From Sediminispirochaeta sp. (lineage in GTDB: Bacteria > Spirochaetota > Spirochaetia > B11-G9), in contig JANTFL010000013.1 in the NCBI GenBank assembly GCA_024763455.1, positions 1 through 37,508 of the forward strand: a stretch of 37,508 bases of DNA, given 5' to 3'. Within the stretch, counting starts at the first letter, position 1; every line of letters starts with the position of its first letter. Of this stretch, positions 8,564 through 16,479 are shown piece after piece. The translations under genes were made by a program, and so were the position numbers. The notes under the pieces were generated by a model. That model did no database searches. It was not told the DNA's origin and saw nothing but the letters and a program-made list of their open reading frames with translations.

Positions 8564-8821
8564 TTACCCTGGAAAAGTTTTTCCGGCTAAGGCGAAGAGT
8601 TCTGCTCCTGTAACAAGTTCCAGATGGTAGAACTTGATAACTTCTCCTCTTTCCTCTTTTGTGGAGACCTTGTATACCCTGTATACCAGCATTTTTTCTG
8701 TCCTTAATGGGAGCTGAAGCGTTCTTCCGTTCATATCCATGATCTGGTTGAAGGATACCGGAGCATCAATTTCAAGAGTATCCCCTTCGGGATAGACAAG
8801 CACATGATAATAAAGTGTCAA
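8564..8821 (-). CDS. Small hypothetical protein, 85 aa, TTG start
   Basis: I do not recognise a named family. The product has no membrane segment. It looks like a small beta-rich domain: LYYHVLVYPEGDTLEID, then LQLPLRTEKMLVYRVYKVS and VIKFYHLELV. The frame is open to a TTG at 8869, but that codon lies upstream of a good -10 element on the same strand. The TTG at 8821 is preceded by AAAAAGGAG at ideal spacing, so I place the start there. It stands alone between the GH57 branching-type gene, with which it is convergent, and mraZ, from which it is divergent. The promoter, ribosome site and sensible composition make it a probable real gene; its function is unknown. Confidence 0.66.
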   Translation of the reverse strand: MTLYYHVLVYPEGDTLEIDAPVSFNQIMDMNGRTLQLPLRTEKMLVYRVYKVSTKEERGEVIKFYHLELVTGAELFALAGKTFPG

Positions 8822-8824
8822 AAA

Positions 8825-8836
8825 TCTCTCCTTTTT
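8825..8836 (-). promoter_or_regulatory. Strong ribosome-binding site deciding the TTG start at 8821
   Basis: Read on the minus strand this is AAAAAGGAGAGA, a strong Shine-Dalgarno sequence with a few bases before the TTG at 8821-8819. No comparable site stands before the longer-frame TTG at 8869 in a place a transcript from the promoter below could include. Confidence 0.6.
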
Positions 8837-8860
8837 CCAATATAGGTGAAAACTTGTGGT

Positions 8861-8889
8861 ATTATTCAATACATCCTTACAAATGTTAA
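8861..8889 (-). promoter_or_regulatory. Sigma-70-type promoter of the small minus-strand gene
   Basis: On the minus strand the -35 is TTAACA (8889-8884) and the -10 is AATAAT (8866-8861), each 5/6 to consensus, separated by exactly 17 bases. Transcription would start near 8854, giving a leader of about 33 bases before the TTG at 8821. The promoter is back to back with that of mraZ. Confidence 0.6.
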
Positions 8890-8941
8890 CCCTTTATTAT
8901 CGGATTACCTCAAGTTTCTCTTTAATACTTTTTTAACCTGA

Positions 8942-8967
8942 TTGACAATTGGAATTTTTGGGATAAT
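8942..8967 (+). promoter_or_regulatory. Promoter of mraZ and the division cluster
   Basis: TTGACA stands at 8942-8947. An extended -10 of the TGnTATAAT form (TG at 8959-8960, GATAAT at 8962-8967) lies 14 bases on; TAATAT at 8964-8969 gives a 16-base spacer instead. The start of transcription would fall near 8974-8977, at the left border of the MraZ repeats. It is the only good promoter I see at the head of the long + strand gene series. Confidence 0.62.
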
Positions 8968-8976
8968 ATAGTAATT

Positions 8977-9016
8977 AAGTGGGTGAAAGTGGGGGAATTT
9001 AGAAGAAAGTGGTTGG
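8977..9016 (+). promoter_or_regulatory. MraZ operator (MRZ box) of tandem 10-base repeats
   Basis: Four consecutive 10-base units are seen: AAGTGGGTGA, AAGTGGGGGA, a degenerate ATTTAGAAGA, and AAGTGGTTGG. The core AGTGGG(G/T) recurs at 8978, 8988 and, weaker, at 9008. MraZ proteins are known to bind direct repeats of TGGG with a 10-base period upstream of their own operon. The array begins at the predicted transcription start and runs to four bases before the mraZ ATG, so a bound MraZ ring would cover both the transcript start and the ribosome site. Confidence 0.75.
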
Positions 9017-9019
9017 AAA

Positions 9020-9475
9020 ATGTTGAATGGAGAATATCGAAACTCATTGGATGAGAAAGGGCGCTTTCTTATCCCTGTGAGAATTCGGAGTGAAATCAGC
9101 GGAAATATTCTCGTTATCACACGGGCTGTTGATAAATGTCTCTGGATTTTTACACCTGATGAGTGGAGACGTATATCCGAAAGTATCATGGGCTCTTCAT
9201 CCATGTTCAAATCAAAAACAAGACTGCTTCAAAGAAGAATAATCGCACCGGCCCAGGAATGCGAGATAGATAAGTCGGGGAGAATAACCATCCCCCCCTC
9301 TTTAAGAGAGTCAGCTGGTCTCGCGTCTAAAAAAGAAGCTGTTATCCTTGGTGTCCAGAGATACATGGAACTGTGGGATGTCGAGACGTATAATGAATAC
9401 CTTGAGGAAAGCGAAAAGGAATTTCTTGAAGCAGCTGAGGATTTAGGGGATTTACTTCAGTTTGGCAAAGACTGA
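9020..9475 (+). CDS. mraZ: Transcriptional regulator MraZ
   Basis: MraZ is a ring-forming DNA-binding protein of the AbrB-like double-psi fold that represses the division and cell-wall cluster from its own promoter. The 151-residue product shows the two half-domains: MLNGEYRNSLDEKGRFLIP near the N-terminus with a first DxKGR motif, and CEIDKSGRITIPPSLRESAG near residues 85-104 with the second DxxGR motif. The C-terminal tail is acidic and helical. Length is typical. The ATG follows an operator of 10-base repeats, consistent with autoregulation. The ribosome site is poor and merges with the last repeat. It heads a dcw cluster, as in most bacteria. Confidence 0.96.
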   Translation: MLNGEYRNSLDEKGRFLIPVRIRSEISGNILVITRAVDKCLWIFTPDEWRRISESIMGSSSMFKSKTRLLQRRIIAPAQECEIDKSGRITIPPSLRESAGLASKKEAVILGVQRYMELWDVETYNEYLEESEKEFLEAAEDLGDLLQFGKD

Positions 9476-9511
9476 AGATAAAAATATTGAGAGAAAGGAA
9501 ACGGACCGCTC

Positions 9512-10465
9512 ATGGATATCGTCCATTATTCTGTACTAAAAGAAGAGGTTCTCAGTCTGTTGGTACCGGCACGTCCGGATATGCTGCTTGTTGACTGCAC
9601 TCTTGGTGAGGGCGGACATAGTGAGGCATTTTTGGAGAAGTATCCGGCTCTTAAAGTGGTAGGACTGGATGCAGATAGTACGATTATGGATGTTGCACGA
9701 AAGCGTCTTTCGTCTTATGGAGACAGAATACGGTTTTATAATACCTGGTTTAATCTGTTTTTCCGTGATTATCCACTGGGAGGGGAGCGGCCCGGCCTTA
9801 TCCTTTTTGACCTTGGTATTTCTGTTTATCATTATGAAAAGTCAGGAAGGGGATTCTCTTTCCGCAAAGATGAAATTCTTGATATGCGTCTGGAAAAGGA
9901 TCTGGAGATTACCGCAATGGATATTGTGAATAATTATCCTGAGGAAGAACTTGCGGATCTTATATACAAGTATGGAGAAGAGCGGTACTCAAGGAGAATC
10001 GCCCGGGCTATTATCAGGGAGAGGAAGAACGGTTTGATAGAAACGACCGGTCAGCTGGCGGATGTGATCTGGAGTTCTGTGCCCCCTGATTACCGCCATG
10101 GAAGGATCCATCCCGGAACACGGACCTTTCAGGCTCTGAGGATAGCAGTTAACGGGGAACTGGCCAGACTTGAATCTGCGCTTGAAAATGCATTAAAGCT
10201 CCTTGAGCCTGGCGGACGGATGGCTGTTATATCCTTCCATTCTTTAGAGGACCGGATTGTAAAACGGTTCTTTCAGGAGAAGAATAAAGCCTGTACCTGC
10301 CCTCCGGAATGGCCTGTATGTAAATGCGGGGGAAGAAGAATAGTAAATATACTGACAAAGAAGCCGGTACGGCCTACAGAGGAGGAGACTAAAAAGAATC
10401 CTCCCTCCAGAAGCTCACGGATGAGGGTGGTTGAAAAACTTGAAGATGAGGAAGAGTTTGTATGA
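9512..10465 (+). CDS. rsmH: 16S rRNA (cytosine-1402 N4)-methyltransferase RsmH
   Basis: RsmH (MraW) methylates N4 of C1402 in the decoding centre of 16S rRNA using SAM. The 317-residue protein has the usual opening VHYSVLKEEVL, SAM motif I DCTLGEGGHSEAFL, the family segment LFDLGIS with the FSF loop (GRGFSFRKDEILDMR), then GRIHPGTRTFQALRIAVN, PGGRMAVISFHSLEDRIVKRFF, and a Cys-containing segment CTCPPEWPVCKCGG near the C-terminus. Length fits the family. The gene follows mraZ in the standard order, and its stop overlaps the ftsL start by four bases (ATGA), indicating translational coupling. Confidence 0.97.
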   Translation: MDIVHYSVLKEEVLSLLVPARPDMLLVDCTLGEGGHSEAFLEKYPALKVVGLDADSTIMDVARKRLSSYGDRIRFYNTWFNLFFRDYPLGGERPGLILFDLGISVYHYEKSGRGFSFRKDEILDMRLEKDLEITAMDIVNNYPEEELADLIYKYGEERYSRRIARAIIRERKNGLIETTGQLADVIWSSVPPDYRHGRIHPGTRTFQALRIAVNGELARLESALENALKLLEPGGRMAVISFHSLEDRIVKRFFQEKNKACTCPPEWPVCKCGGRRIVNILTKKPVRPTEEETKKNPPSRSSRMRVVEKLEDEEEFV

Positions 10466-10749
10466 AAACACTGTTTAAACTGGTTGTACTGCTCTTTATC
10501 CCCCTCAGTGCTTTTCTTGCCGTGTATCAGGTTTTTAGGAGTCAGCAGCTGAGAAATGAAATTTCTGATCTTACAGAAGTACAGCAGAGTCTGTTTGAGA
10601 GAAATAAGAGAATGCTGACTAATATAGCTATACTAAAGTCTCCGGAACGTATTGACAAGCTTGCGGAGGAAGAGTTGCATTTGGAGCCGATTACTGATGA
10701 CAAGATTATTCATATAGAGATTAACCCGTCTTCGGGGGAGGGTAATTGA
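10462..10749 (+). CDS. ftsL: FtsL-like cell division protein
   Basis: This 95-residue protein has one N-terminal membrane segment (about 5-24, LFKLVVLLFIPLSAFLAVYQ) followed by a coiled-coil-like stretch (QQLRNEISDLTEVQQSLFERNKRM, described by its spacing of Leu residues) and a conserved end with the pattern SPERIDKLAEEELHL. That is the layout of FtsL/DivIC proteins, which bridge early and late divisome parts with FtsQ/DivIB. Sequence identity in this family is always low, so position counts: it lies between rsmH and murF as expected. Its start overlaps rsmH by four bases and its TGA overlaps the murF ATG (TGATG). The ftsI gene that often follows is absent here. Confidence 0.87.
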   Translation: MKTLFKLVVLLFIPLSAFLAVYQVFRSQQLRNEISDLTEVQQSLFERNKRMLTNIAILKSPERIDKLAEEELHLEPITDDKIIHIEINPSSGEGN

Positions 10750-12161
10750 TGGCCGCTCCTTTTAAACTTTTTTCCGTTCACCAGGCGGCCCTTATCGTTA
10801 ATGGAAAGGAGAATAAAAATGGTCTCGAAGACAGAGGGATCTTTTCTGTTGTTACCGATTCACAGAAGGCGGGAAAAGGTTCTCTTTTTGTAGCCCTTAA
10901 GGGGGATCGGACTGACGGTCATAATTATATATCCCAGGCAGTTACAAACGGTGCAGTCTGTATTCTGGCTGATAAAAAGAAGGCTGGTTTGTATCAGAAT
11001 ATCGGGCTTGAGGAAAAGGCTGCGGTAATTGAGGTGGACGATCCTCTTGCTTCGCTGCAGAAGTTGGCAGAAGAGTATGTTTCAAGATTTCCTTCTTTGA
11101 CCAGGATAGGGGTCACAGGGAGCAGCGGGAAGACCACAACAAAAGAGATTCTTGCTTCAATTTTTTCATTGTCTGATCCTACGGTATTCACTCAGGGAAA
11201 CTTAAACTCAGAGATAGGCCTTCCTTTGTCGATGTTTTCAATCAGGCCGGAGCATAAGTACGGAATTTTTGAAATGGGGATAAACTTTAAAGGTGAAATG
11301 GATATTCTTGTCCGTATCTTCAAGCCGGAGTATGCGGTAATAACCAATATAGGTACTGCTCATAGCGGCCCCCTGGGCGGAGAAGAGGGGATCGTAAAGG
11401 AGAAATCAAGAATTTTTTCATACTTCTCGAATAAAAGTATAGGGTTTCTTCCGGAAAACGATAGACATTTAACGTATCTCAAGTCCTCGTGCGGCGGGCG
11501 GTATGTTCTTTTCGGAGAAAGCTGTAATTCAATCATAACCGATGCTGAAGATGTGGGGTTGGATGGATGGTACGTGAAGTGCGGAGGAGAGAAGGTTAGG
11601 TTTTCTCTCCCCGGCAGATATAATTTGAGCAATCTGTATGCTGCCGCAGCTGTTGCAGAACATTTTGCAATTGATCCGGTTATTATGAGACGGGGTATAG
11701 AGTCTGTTTCCGCACTTCCGGGAAGAAGCAGAATTATTCGGTCGGAAATAACAATTATAGAAGATTCCTACAATGCCAACGAAGATTCTCTCGCAAAAGC
11801 GATTGAGTATCTGTCTGATCTTTCCTGGGAGGGGAGGAAGATAGCAGTTCTCGGTTCCATGAAAGAGCTGGGTGCAGCATCGGAGAAGATTCACGCAGGG
11901 GTCGGTGAAAAGGTTTTGAAAGCCGGGATAGATGCGGTTTTCTTCTATGGAGAAGAGATGAGAACAGCATATATGGTTTTGAGGGAAAAGGAACACGCTT
12001 TCGAGAGTTTTTATTTTACGGATTACAGTAAATTGGAGAATAACGTGTCTGAATATGTTGCAGCAGGAGACATTGTGCTGTTGAAAGGGTCCAGATCCAT
12101 GAAACTTGAAAGACTTGTTGATACGTTGTCCGATAGGGAGGCTTTGAAAGGGTATGTTTAA
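10749..12161 (+). CDS. murF: UDP-MurNAc-tripeptide--D-Ala-D-Ala ligase MurF
   Basis: MurF adds the D-Ala-D-Ala dipeptide to UDP-MurNAc-tripeptide in the cytoplasm, using ATP. The Mur-ligase P-loop TGSSGKTTTKE is at residues 123-133, followed by the NLNSEIGLPL segment, FEMGINFKGEMD, and TNIGTAHSG. The C-terminal domain has the segment DSYNANEDSLAKAIEYL typical of MurF rather than MurE or MurD. At 470 residues the length fits. GGGGGAGGG at 10734-10742 supports ATG 10749; a TTG one codon earlier is less likely. It overlaps ftsL at the start and mraY by eight bases at the end. murE is not adjacent, unlike in most dcw clusters. Confidence 0.96.
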   Translation: MAAPFKLFSVHQAALIVNGKENKNGLEDRGIFSVVTDSQKAGKGSLFVALKGDRTDGHNYISQAVTNGAVCILADKKKAGLYQNIGLEEKAAVIEVDDPLASLQKLAEEYVSRFPSLTRIGVTGSSGKTTTKEILASIFSLSDPTVFTQGNLNSEIGLPLSMFSIRPEHKYGIFEMGINFKGEMDILVRIFKPEYAVITNIGTAHSGPLGGEEGIVKEKSRIFSYFSNKSIGFLPENDRHLTYLKSSCGGRYVLFGESCNSIITDAEDVGLDGWYVKCGGEKVRFSLPGRYNLSNLYAAAAVAEHFAIDPVIMRRGIESVSALPGRSRIIRSEITIIEDSYNANEDSLAKAIEYLSDLSWEGRKIAVLGSMKELGAASEKIHAGVGEKVLKAGIDAVFFYGEEMRTAYMVLREKEHAFESFYFTDYSKLENNVSEYVAAGDIVLLKGSRSMKLERLVDTLSDREALKGYV

Positions 12162-13233
12162 AGAATTACTGCTTCCTCTGGTTAATAAGTTCTCGTTTTT
12201 TAATATTTTTCAGTATATAACATTTAGAGCTTCCTACGCTGCTGTAACATCTCTCTTCCTCTCCCTTTTGTTTGGTCCCAAACTGATAGCACTATTGAAG
12301 AAACTGAAAGCAGGACAAGAGGTCAGGACAGATGGACCCGAAACTCATCTTTCCAAATCCGGGACACCCACCATGGGTGGTCTCTTGATACTGATTACTG
12401 TTGTCGTATCCGTTCTCTTCTGGCAGGACCTTGGGAATGTCTATACGTGGATATCTCTTCTTTCCATTATAGGTTTCGGGGCCATAGGCTTTATGGATGA
12501 TTATTTGAAGATCTCAAGAAAAAATACTGAAGGCTTGACTGCAAGATTCAAGTTTATAGCACAAATCGTGCTGGCCACAGCGATATCTGTCATTCTGTAC
12601 ATAAGCAGAGGCGATCAAACAACGCTCCTGTACCTTCCTTTCTTTAAGTATCCGGTGGCTGATTTATCGGTTTTATACATTCCTTTTGGTGTTCTGCTTC
12701 TGGTTGGAACATCCAATGCTGTGAATCTGACGGATGGACTCGACGGGCTGGCTTCGGGGTTAATAATTTTTGTAGGGATCGCTTTTGCAGTTATCTCCTA
12801 TCTTACCGGCAGGGTGGATTATTCAGAATATCTGCAGATCCCCTTTGTTCGTGACAGCGGGGAGCTTATGGTCTTCTGCTTTGCTCTTGTTGGGGCTACG
12901 ACCGGGTTCCTTTGGTATAATGCTCATCCTGCTGAAGTCTTTATGGGAGATACCGGAAGTTTATCTCTGGGTGGGGCTATTGGTGTTATTGCAATGATGA
13001 CCAAGAAAGAGATTCTTTTGATAATCATAGGCGGAGTTTTTGTTCTGGAAGCTCTGTCTGTAATAATACAGGTCGTTTCGTTTAAGCTGAGGGGGAAGCG
13101 GGTCTTTAAAATGGCGCCGCTGCATCATCATTTTGAATTAAAGGGGTGGGATGAGAGCAAGGTTGTAATACGGTTCTGGATAGTTGGAGCCATGTTTACT
13201 ATTCTTAGTCTCTCAACATTGAAGATACAATGA
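12154..13233 (+). CDS. mraY: Phospho-MurNAc-pentapeptide transferase MraY
   Basis: MraY is the integral membrane enzyme that moves phospho-MurNAc-pentapeptide onto undecaprenyl phosphate to make lipid I. The 359-residue protein has about ten hydrophobic segments and the family motifs: SGTPTMGGLLILI, GFMDDYLKISRKNTEGL with the Mg-binding Asp pair, NAVNLTDGLDGLASG, EVFMGDTGSLSLGG, and the histidine loop PLHHHFELKGWDE. All catalytic aspartates expected are present. It starts inside murF (eight-base overlap) and its TGA overlaps the ftsW ATG. The gene stands at its usual dcw position, but murD, which commonly follows, is missing. Confidence 0.97.
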   Translation: MFKELLLPLVNKFSFFNIFQYITFRASYAAVTSLFLSLLFGPKLIALLKKLKAGQEVRTDGPETHLSKSGTPTMGGLLILITVVVSVLFWQDLGNVYTWISLLSIIGFGAIGFMDDYLKISRKNTEGLTARFKFIAQIVLATAISVILYISRGDQTTLLYLPFFKYPVADLSVLYIPFGVLLLVGTSNAVNLTDGLDGLASGLIIFVGIAFAVISYLTGRVDYSEYLQIPFVRDSGELMVFCFALVGATTGFLWYNAHPAEVFMGDTGSLSLGGAIGVIAMMTKKEILLIIIGGVFVLEALSVIIQVVSFKLRGKRVFKMAPLHHHFELKGWDESKVVIRFWIVGAMFTILSLSTLKIQ

Positions 13234-14375
13234 TGGAATACGGCTTTTCTGCAGAAAAAATTAATAAAGGTTCCTCTGATTTTGTGTTTTTATCTCTTGT
13301 TGTACTTCTTTCCGGTCTTGGAATAGCTTCTCTGTTTTCTGCTTCCTACTATTATGGTATGGTTCGATTCGATAATCCGTCCTACTTCCTTACCAGGCAG
13401 CTTGTTTTTATGGGAACCGGTTTTCTGTTGATGTTTATCGTTTCAAAGCTCCCGAAAGGAATTTTTGTAAAAAGTATTCCTCTTCTGCTGTTTGTTTCTT
13501 TAATTCTAATGATTGCAACACTTATACCCGGAGTCGGCAGGGAGGTCTTAGGGGGAAAAAGATGGATAATTATAGGAAACCGGTCTTTTCAGCCTTCTGA
13601 ACTTGTTAAGCTTTCTCTCATTCTCTACCTTTCGCATATATTGAGTAAAAAGAAAGATCAGAAGAATGATCTTGTGAACGGGATTTTGCCTCCGTTTATC
13701 GTTGTCGGAGTATTTGCAGCTCTGATTTATATGCAGAACGATTTTTCTACAGCGGTATTTATTCTGTTTGTTGCTTTGTCGATATTCTTTATTGCCGGGA
13801 TACATCTCGGATACTTTGCTTTTATATTTACCGCTGTTGTACCTCTGGCTTTAATGCTTTTGTTCAGTAAAGAACACAGGGTGAGAAGACTGATAGCCTT
13901 TCTGGATCCGGGGAGCGATCCTTCCAGAGCAGGTTTTCAGGTTATTGCTGCAAAAATAGCTCTCGGCAGCGGAGGGTTCTGGGGGAAGGGGCTCGGCCTT
14001 GGAACCAGAAAGCTTGGCGGACTCCCGGAAGCCCATTCAGATTTCATTTTTGCGGTATTGGGCGAGGAAGCCGGATTCATCGGGATAGCGGTAATTGTAG
14101 TTTTGTTCATAATATTTGCGGCACGAGGATATTCTTTGAGCAGGAAGTACTATGAAAAAGATTATTTTGCTTATTATCTTATGTTCGGGTTAACAACGAG
14201 TATTCTCTATCAGGCTTTGATAAATATAGCTGTTGTCTCGGGGCTTGTGCCGGTTACCGGAATACCGCTTCCGTTTTTTTCAAGCGGGGGATCTTCAATT
14301 TTAATAACCTTTATTATGTGCGGAATAATTCTAAACTTTTCCAGGAATGTATCATCGGAGGATAATCGTGAGTAG
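13230..14375 (+). CDS. ftsW: Septal peptidoglycan polymerase FtsW (SEDS family)
   Basis: FtsW is the SEDS glycosyltransferase that polymerises lipid II at the septum together with a class B PBP. The 381-residue protein has about ten membrane segments and the SEDS signatures: LGGKRWIIIGNRSFQPSELVK in the first half, the loop around PEAHSDFIFAVLGEEAGFIG, and GLVPVTGIPLPFFSSGGSS near the C-terminus. The ATG overlaps the mraY stop (ATGA). The partner PBP gene (ftsI) is not in the window. The last bases contain the ribosome site of ftsQ. It could in principle be RodA, but the dcw context favours FtsW. Confidence 0.95.
   Translation: MMEYGFSAEKINKGSSDFVFLSLVVLLSGLGIASLFSASYYYGMVRFDNPSYFLTRQLVFMGTGFLLMFIVSKLPKGIFVKSIPLLLFVSLILMIATLIPGVGREVLGGKRWIIIGNRSFQPSELVKLSLILYLSHILSKKKDQKNDLVNGILPPFIVVGVFAALIYMQNDFSTAVFILFVALSIFFIAGIHLGYFAFIFTAVVPLALMLLFSKEHRVRRLIAFLDPGSDPSRAGFQVIAAKIALGSGGFWGKGLGLGTRKLGGLPEAHSDFIFAVLGEEAGFIGIAVIVVLFIIFAARGYSLSRKYYEKDYFAYYLMFGLTTSILYQALINIAVVSGLVPVTGIPLPFFSSGGSSILITFIMCGIILNFSRNVSSEDNRE
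14356..14361 (+). promoter_or_regulatory. Ribosome-binding site deciding the ftsQ/divIB start
   Basis: CGGAGG lies inside the end of ftsW, six bases before a GTG at 14368. The in-frame ATG at 14347 lies upstream of this site and has none of its own, so GTG 14368 is the better start. Confidence 0.6.
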
Positions 14376-15207
14376 TGTCGTTGCTGGAAACAGTGTGTAC
14401 AGTAATACGGGAAGACGGGGGGCTTCTTCCGGAAATAATCAAAAAATTGAGAAATTTTTTATCCGGCTGATAATTCTCCTGATTACCATTATTATCTTTG
14501 AGATAGTCTTTCACTTTTATATAGCACCATCTCTGTTTATTAAAAAGATTGAGATTATTTCAGGTCCTGAACTGGGGTTGAGTGAATCGGATGTTCTTAC
14601 CATAACCGGTCTGGACACTAAAATGAACTATTTCGAAGTACGGAATGCTGATATAGCAGGGAGGCTGCTCGCAATTCCTGCAGTCAGGAATGTGGCAGTG
14701 AAAAAGGTTTTTCCTTCAACGCTGATCCTGACTATTACTGCTAGAAATCCCGTCGGGGTCTTTCTTGTAAACAGTGGATCGGCAACTATACCCATGGCTG
14801 TTGATTCTGATGGAATTTTATTTCCCCTTCAGAAAAACAACAGCTCCTTTATAGATTATCCAGTTATTTCAGGAGTCTATGCACCGGATATTAAAAACGG
14901 AGCAAGACTTCCTTTGTCTCTCTGTTCTTTTATGAAAGATTTGGATATGGTAAGGAATGCAGCTCCTCAGCTGTCTGGTTTGATCTCTGAAGTCAAGTTT
15001 GTTAAAAAAGAGGGGCTTGACTATGAGGTTGTTATTTACCCTGTGAACTCAAAAGTCAGGGTAAGGATAGGAAACGAGCTGGATGTCAAGCTGCTTAAGT
15101 ATATGGTGATGATTCTGGATGTAATTTCGATGCAGAGCGGTATGGATAATCTTGAAGAGATTGACCTGAGAACCGGTGAAGCAGTATACAGGATTCGGGG
15201 GGAATAA
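14368..15207 (+). CDS. ftsQ: Cell division protein FtsQ/DivIB
   Basis: The 279-residue product has a basic cytoplasmic N-terminus, one membrane segment (FFIRLIILLITIIIFEIVFHF, about residues 30-50), and then a POTRA domain beginning SLFIKKIEIISG with GLSESDVLTITGL. The FtsQ-type segment VKKVFPSTLILTITARNPVG follows. This is the layout of FtsQ/DivIB, which with FtsL-type proteins signals to FtsW-PBP in the septum. GTG 14368 is chosen for its CGGAGG site; it overlaps ftsW by eight bases. The C-terminal part (about 200-279) is rich in charged residues as in the DivIB beta domain. The position between ftsW and ftsA is canonical. Confidence 0.92.
   Translation: MSSVVAGNSVYSNTGRRGASSGNNQKIEKFFIRLIILLITIIIFEIVFHFYIAPSLFIKKIEIISGPELGLSESDVLTITGLDTKMNYFEVRNADIAGRLLAIPAVRNVAVKKVFPSTLILTITARNPVGVFLVNSGSATIPMAVDSDGILFPLQKNNSSFIDYPVISGVYAPDIKNGARLPLSLCSFMKDLDMVRNAAPQLSGLISEVKFVKKEGLDYEVVIYPVNSKVRVRIGNELDVKLLKYMVMILDVISMQSGMDNLEEIDLRTGEAVYRIRGE
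15197..15203 (+). promoter_or_regulatory. Ribosome-binding site deciding the ftsA start
   Basis: GGGGGGA ends five bases before a TTG at 15209. The longer frame from a GTG at 15176 would overlap ftsQ by 32 bases and has no such site. Confidence 0.55.
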
Positions 15208-15208
15208 A

Positions 15209-16444
15209 TTGCTGTCTGATGATTTACTGGTAGGATTGGATATAGGTTCAACCAAGGTCTGCGCTGTTATCGGTGAGATACAAGAACGCGGGCAGGTGGA
15301 GATTATAGGTGTAGGGGAAAGCCCTTCAGAGGGGTTAAGACGCGGTGTTGTTATTAATATTGAGTCAACACTCAGGTCTGTAACTGCGGCTATAGAATCG
15401 GCTGAAATGATGTCCGGCAGAGAAGTACATAATGTTATTACAGGCATTGCAGGTGCCCATATAGAGGGCATAAATTCCAGAGGTGTCGTCGCTGTTACCG
15501 GAAAGGGACGGGAGATAAACGAAGAGGATGTCAAAAGGGTAATCGAAGCTGCAAAGGCAATTGTTATTCCCATGGACAGAGAGGTTATTCATGTAATTCC
15601 TCAGGAGTTTGTTGTGGATGATCAGGGTGGAATTAAAGATCCGATCGATATGATCGGGATCCGCCTGGAATCAGAGGTTCATATCATAACAGGTTCAGTT
15701 ACTTCCGCTCAGAATGTTTTAAAATGTGTTAACAGGGCGGGTTTCAGGGTGGAGGATATTGTCCTTCAATCTCTCGCTTCTGCTGAGGCTGTGCTTTCTG
15801 AAAGTGAAAAAGAACTGGGTGTTCTGTTGATTGATCTCGGCGGAGGGACGACAGATGTTCTGGTATATATAGACGGGGCACCGTATCATACGGATGTCGT
15901 TGCTATTGGGGGAGATCAGGTAACGAATGATCTTTCCATCATGCTTAAAACCCCGGGAGATTTTGCAGAGAAGATCAAACTTGAATCAGGGTGCTGTTAC
16001 ATGCCTTTAGTTGATAAAGAGGAAGAGGTCATTATCCCCGGGGTAGGGGGATGGCCGGCAGCTTCAATACCGCGGACTGAGGTGTGCAATATCATTGAGC
16101 CGAGGATGAGGGAGATTTTCTCTATGGTCCGGGAACAGCTTGAACGGAAGAATTACCTCAAATACCTTCGGGGCGGAGTTGTTGTAACAGGCGGCGGAGC
16201 TAAGATGCCGGGGGTCGTAGAACTGGCAAGCAGAATTTTTGATGTCCCGGCGCGGGTAGGGATGCCGCCGCGGCTGGGGGGGCTTTCTGATGTCTATATG
16301 AGCCCTGTATATTCCACTGCAGTGGGGCTGGTAATGTATGAGGCATCTCAGATGAATAATGACCGGCTTAAATTGAAGCCGGCTAAAAGACCGGGTACAG
16401 GATTCGGGCAAAAGCTGAAGGATTGGATGAAAGAATTTTTTTAA
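15209..16444 (+). CDS. ftsA: Cell division protein FtsA
   Basis: FtsA is the actin-like protein that ties FtsZ to the membrane. The 411-residue product has the phosphate-1 motif VGLDIGSTKVCAVIGE near the N-terminus, the 1C-domain region, the phosphate-2 motif LLIDLGGGTTDVLVY in the middle, and the adenosine motif VVTGGGAKMPGV before residue 345. The C-terminus ends in an amphipathic helix GFGQKLKDWMKEFF, the membrane-targeting sequence. I take TTG 15209 as start, set by GGGGGGA upstream; the ftsQ stop lies one base before it. The next gene is ftsZ, 35 bases on, so the two are likely made together. Confidence 0.95.
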   Translation: MLSDDLLVGLDIGSTKVCAVIGEIQERGQVEIIGVGESPSEGLRRGVVINIESTLRSVTAAIESAEMMSGREVHNVITGIAGAHIEGINSRGVVAVTGKGREINEEDVKRVIEAAKAIVIPMDREVIHVIPQEFVVDDQGGIKDPIDMIGIRLESEVHIITGSVTSAQNVLKCVNRAGFRVEDIVLQSLASAEAVLSESEKELGVLLIDLGGGTTDVLVYIDGAPYHTDVVAIGGDQVTNDLSIMLKTPGDFAEKIKLESGCCYMPLVDKEEEVIIPGVGGWPAASIPRTEVCNIIEPRMREIFSMVREQLERKNYLKYLRGGVVVTGGGAKMPGVVELASRIFDVPARVGMPPRLGGLSDVYMSPVYSTAVGLVMYEASQMNNDRLKLKPAKRPGTGFGQKLKDWMKEFF

Positions 16445-16479
16445 TATAAATAATGTAGCTTGCGCTTAGGGAGGGGGCA

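Noticed and set aside
8543..8585. Possible bidirectional terminator between the GH57 branching-type gene and the small minus gene (CCGGAAAA and TTTTTCCGG)
   Set aside because: The arms are short and about 27 bases apart, with no T run directly after a stable stem. I cannot support a terminator.
8905..9210. Minus-strand frame of 101 codons over the mraZ promoter and start
   Set aside because: It covers the MraZ repeats and the beginning of mraZ, and its sequence has no domain-like pattern. The divergent gene at 8564-8821 explains minus-strand transcription better.
15049..15573. Minus-strand frame of 174 codons over ftsQ-ftsA
   Set aside because: It is antisense to ftsA with Ser/Pro/Thr-rich shadow composition and no supporting signals.
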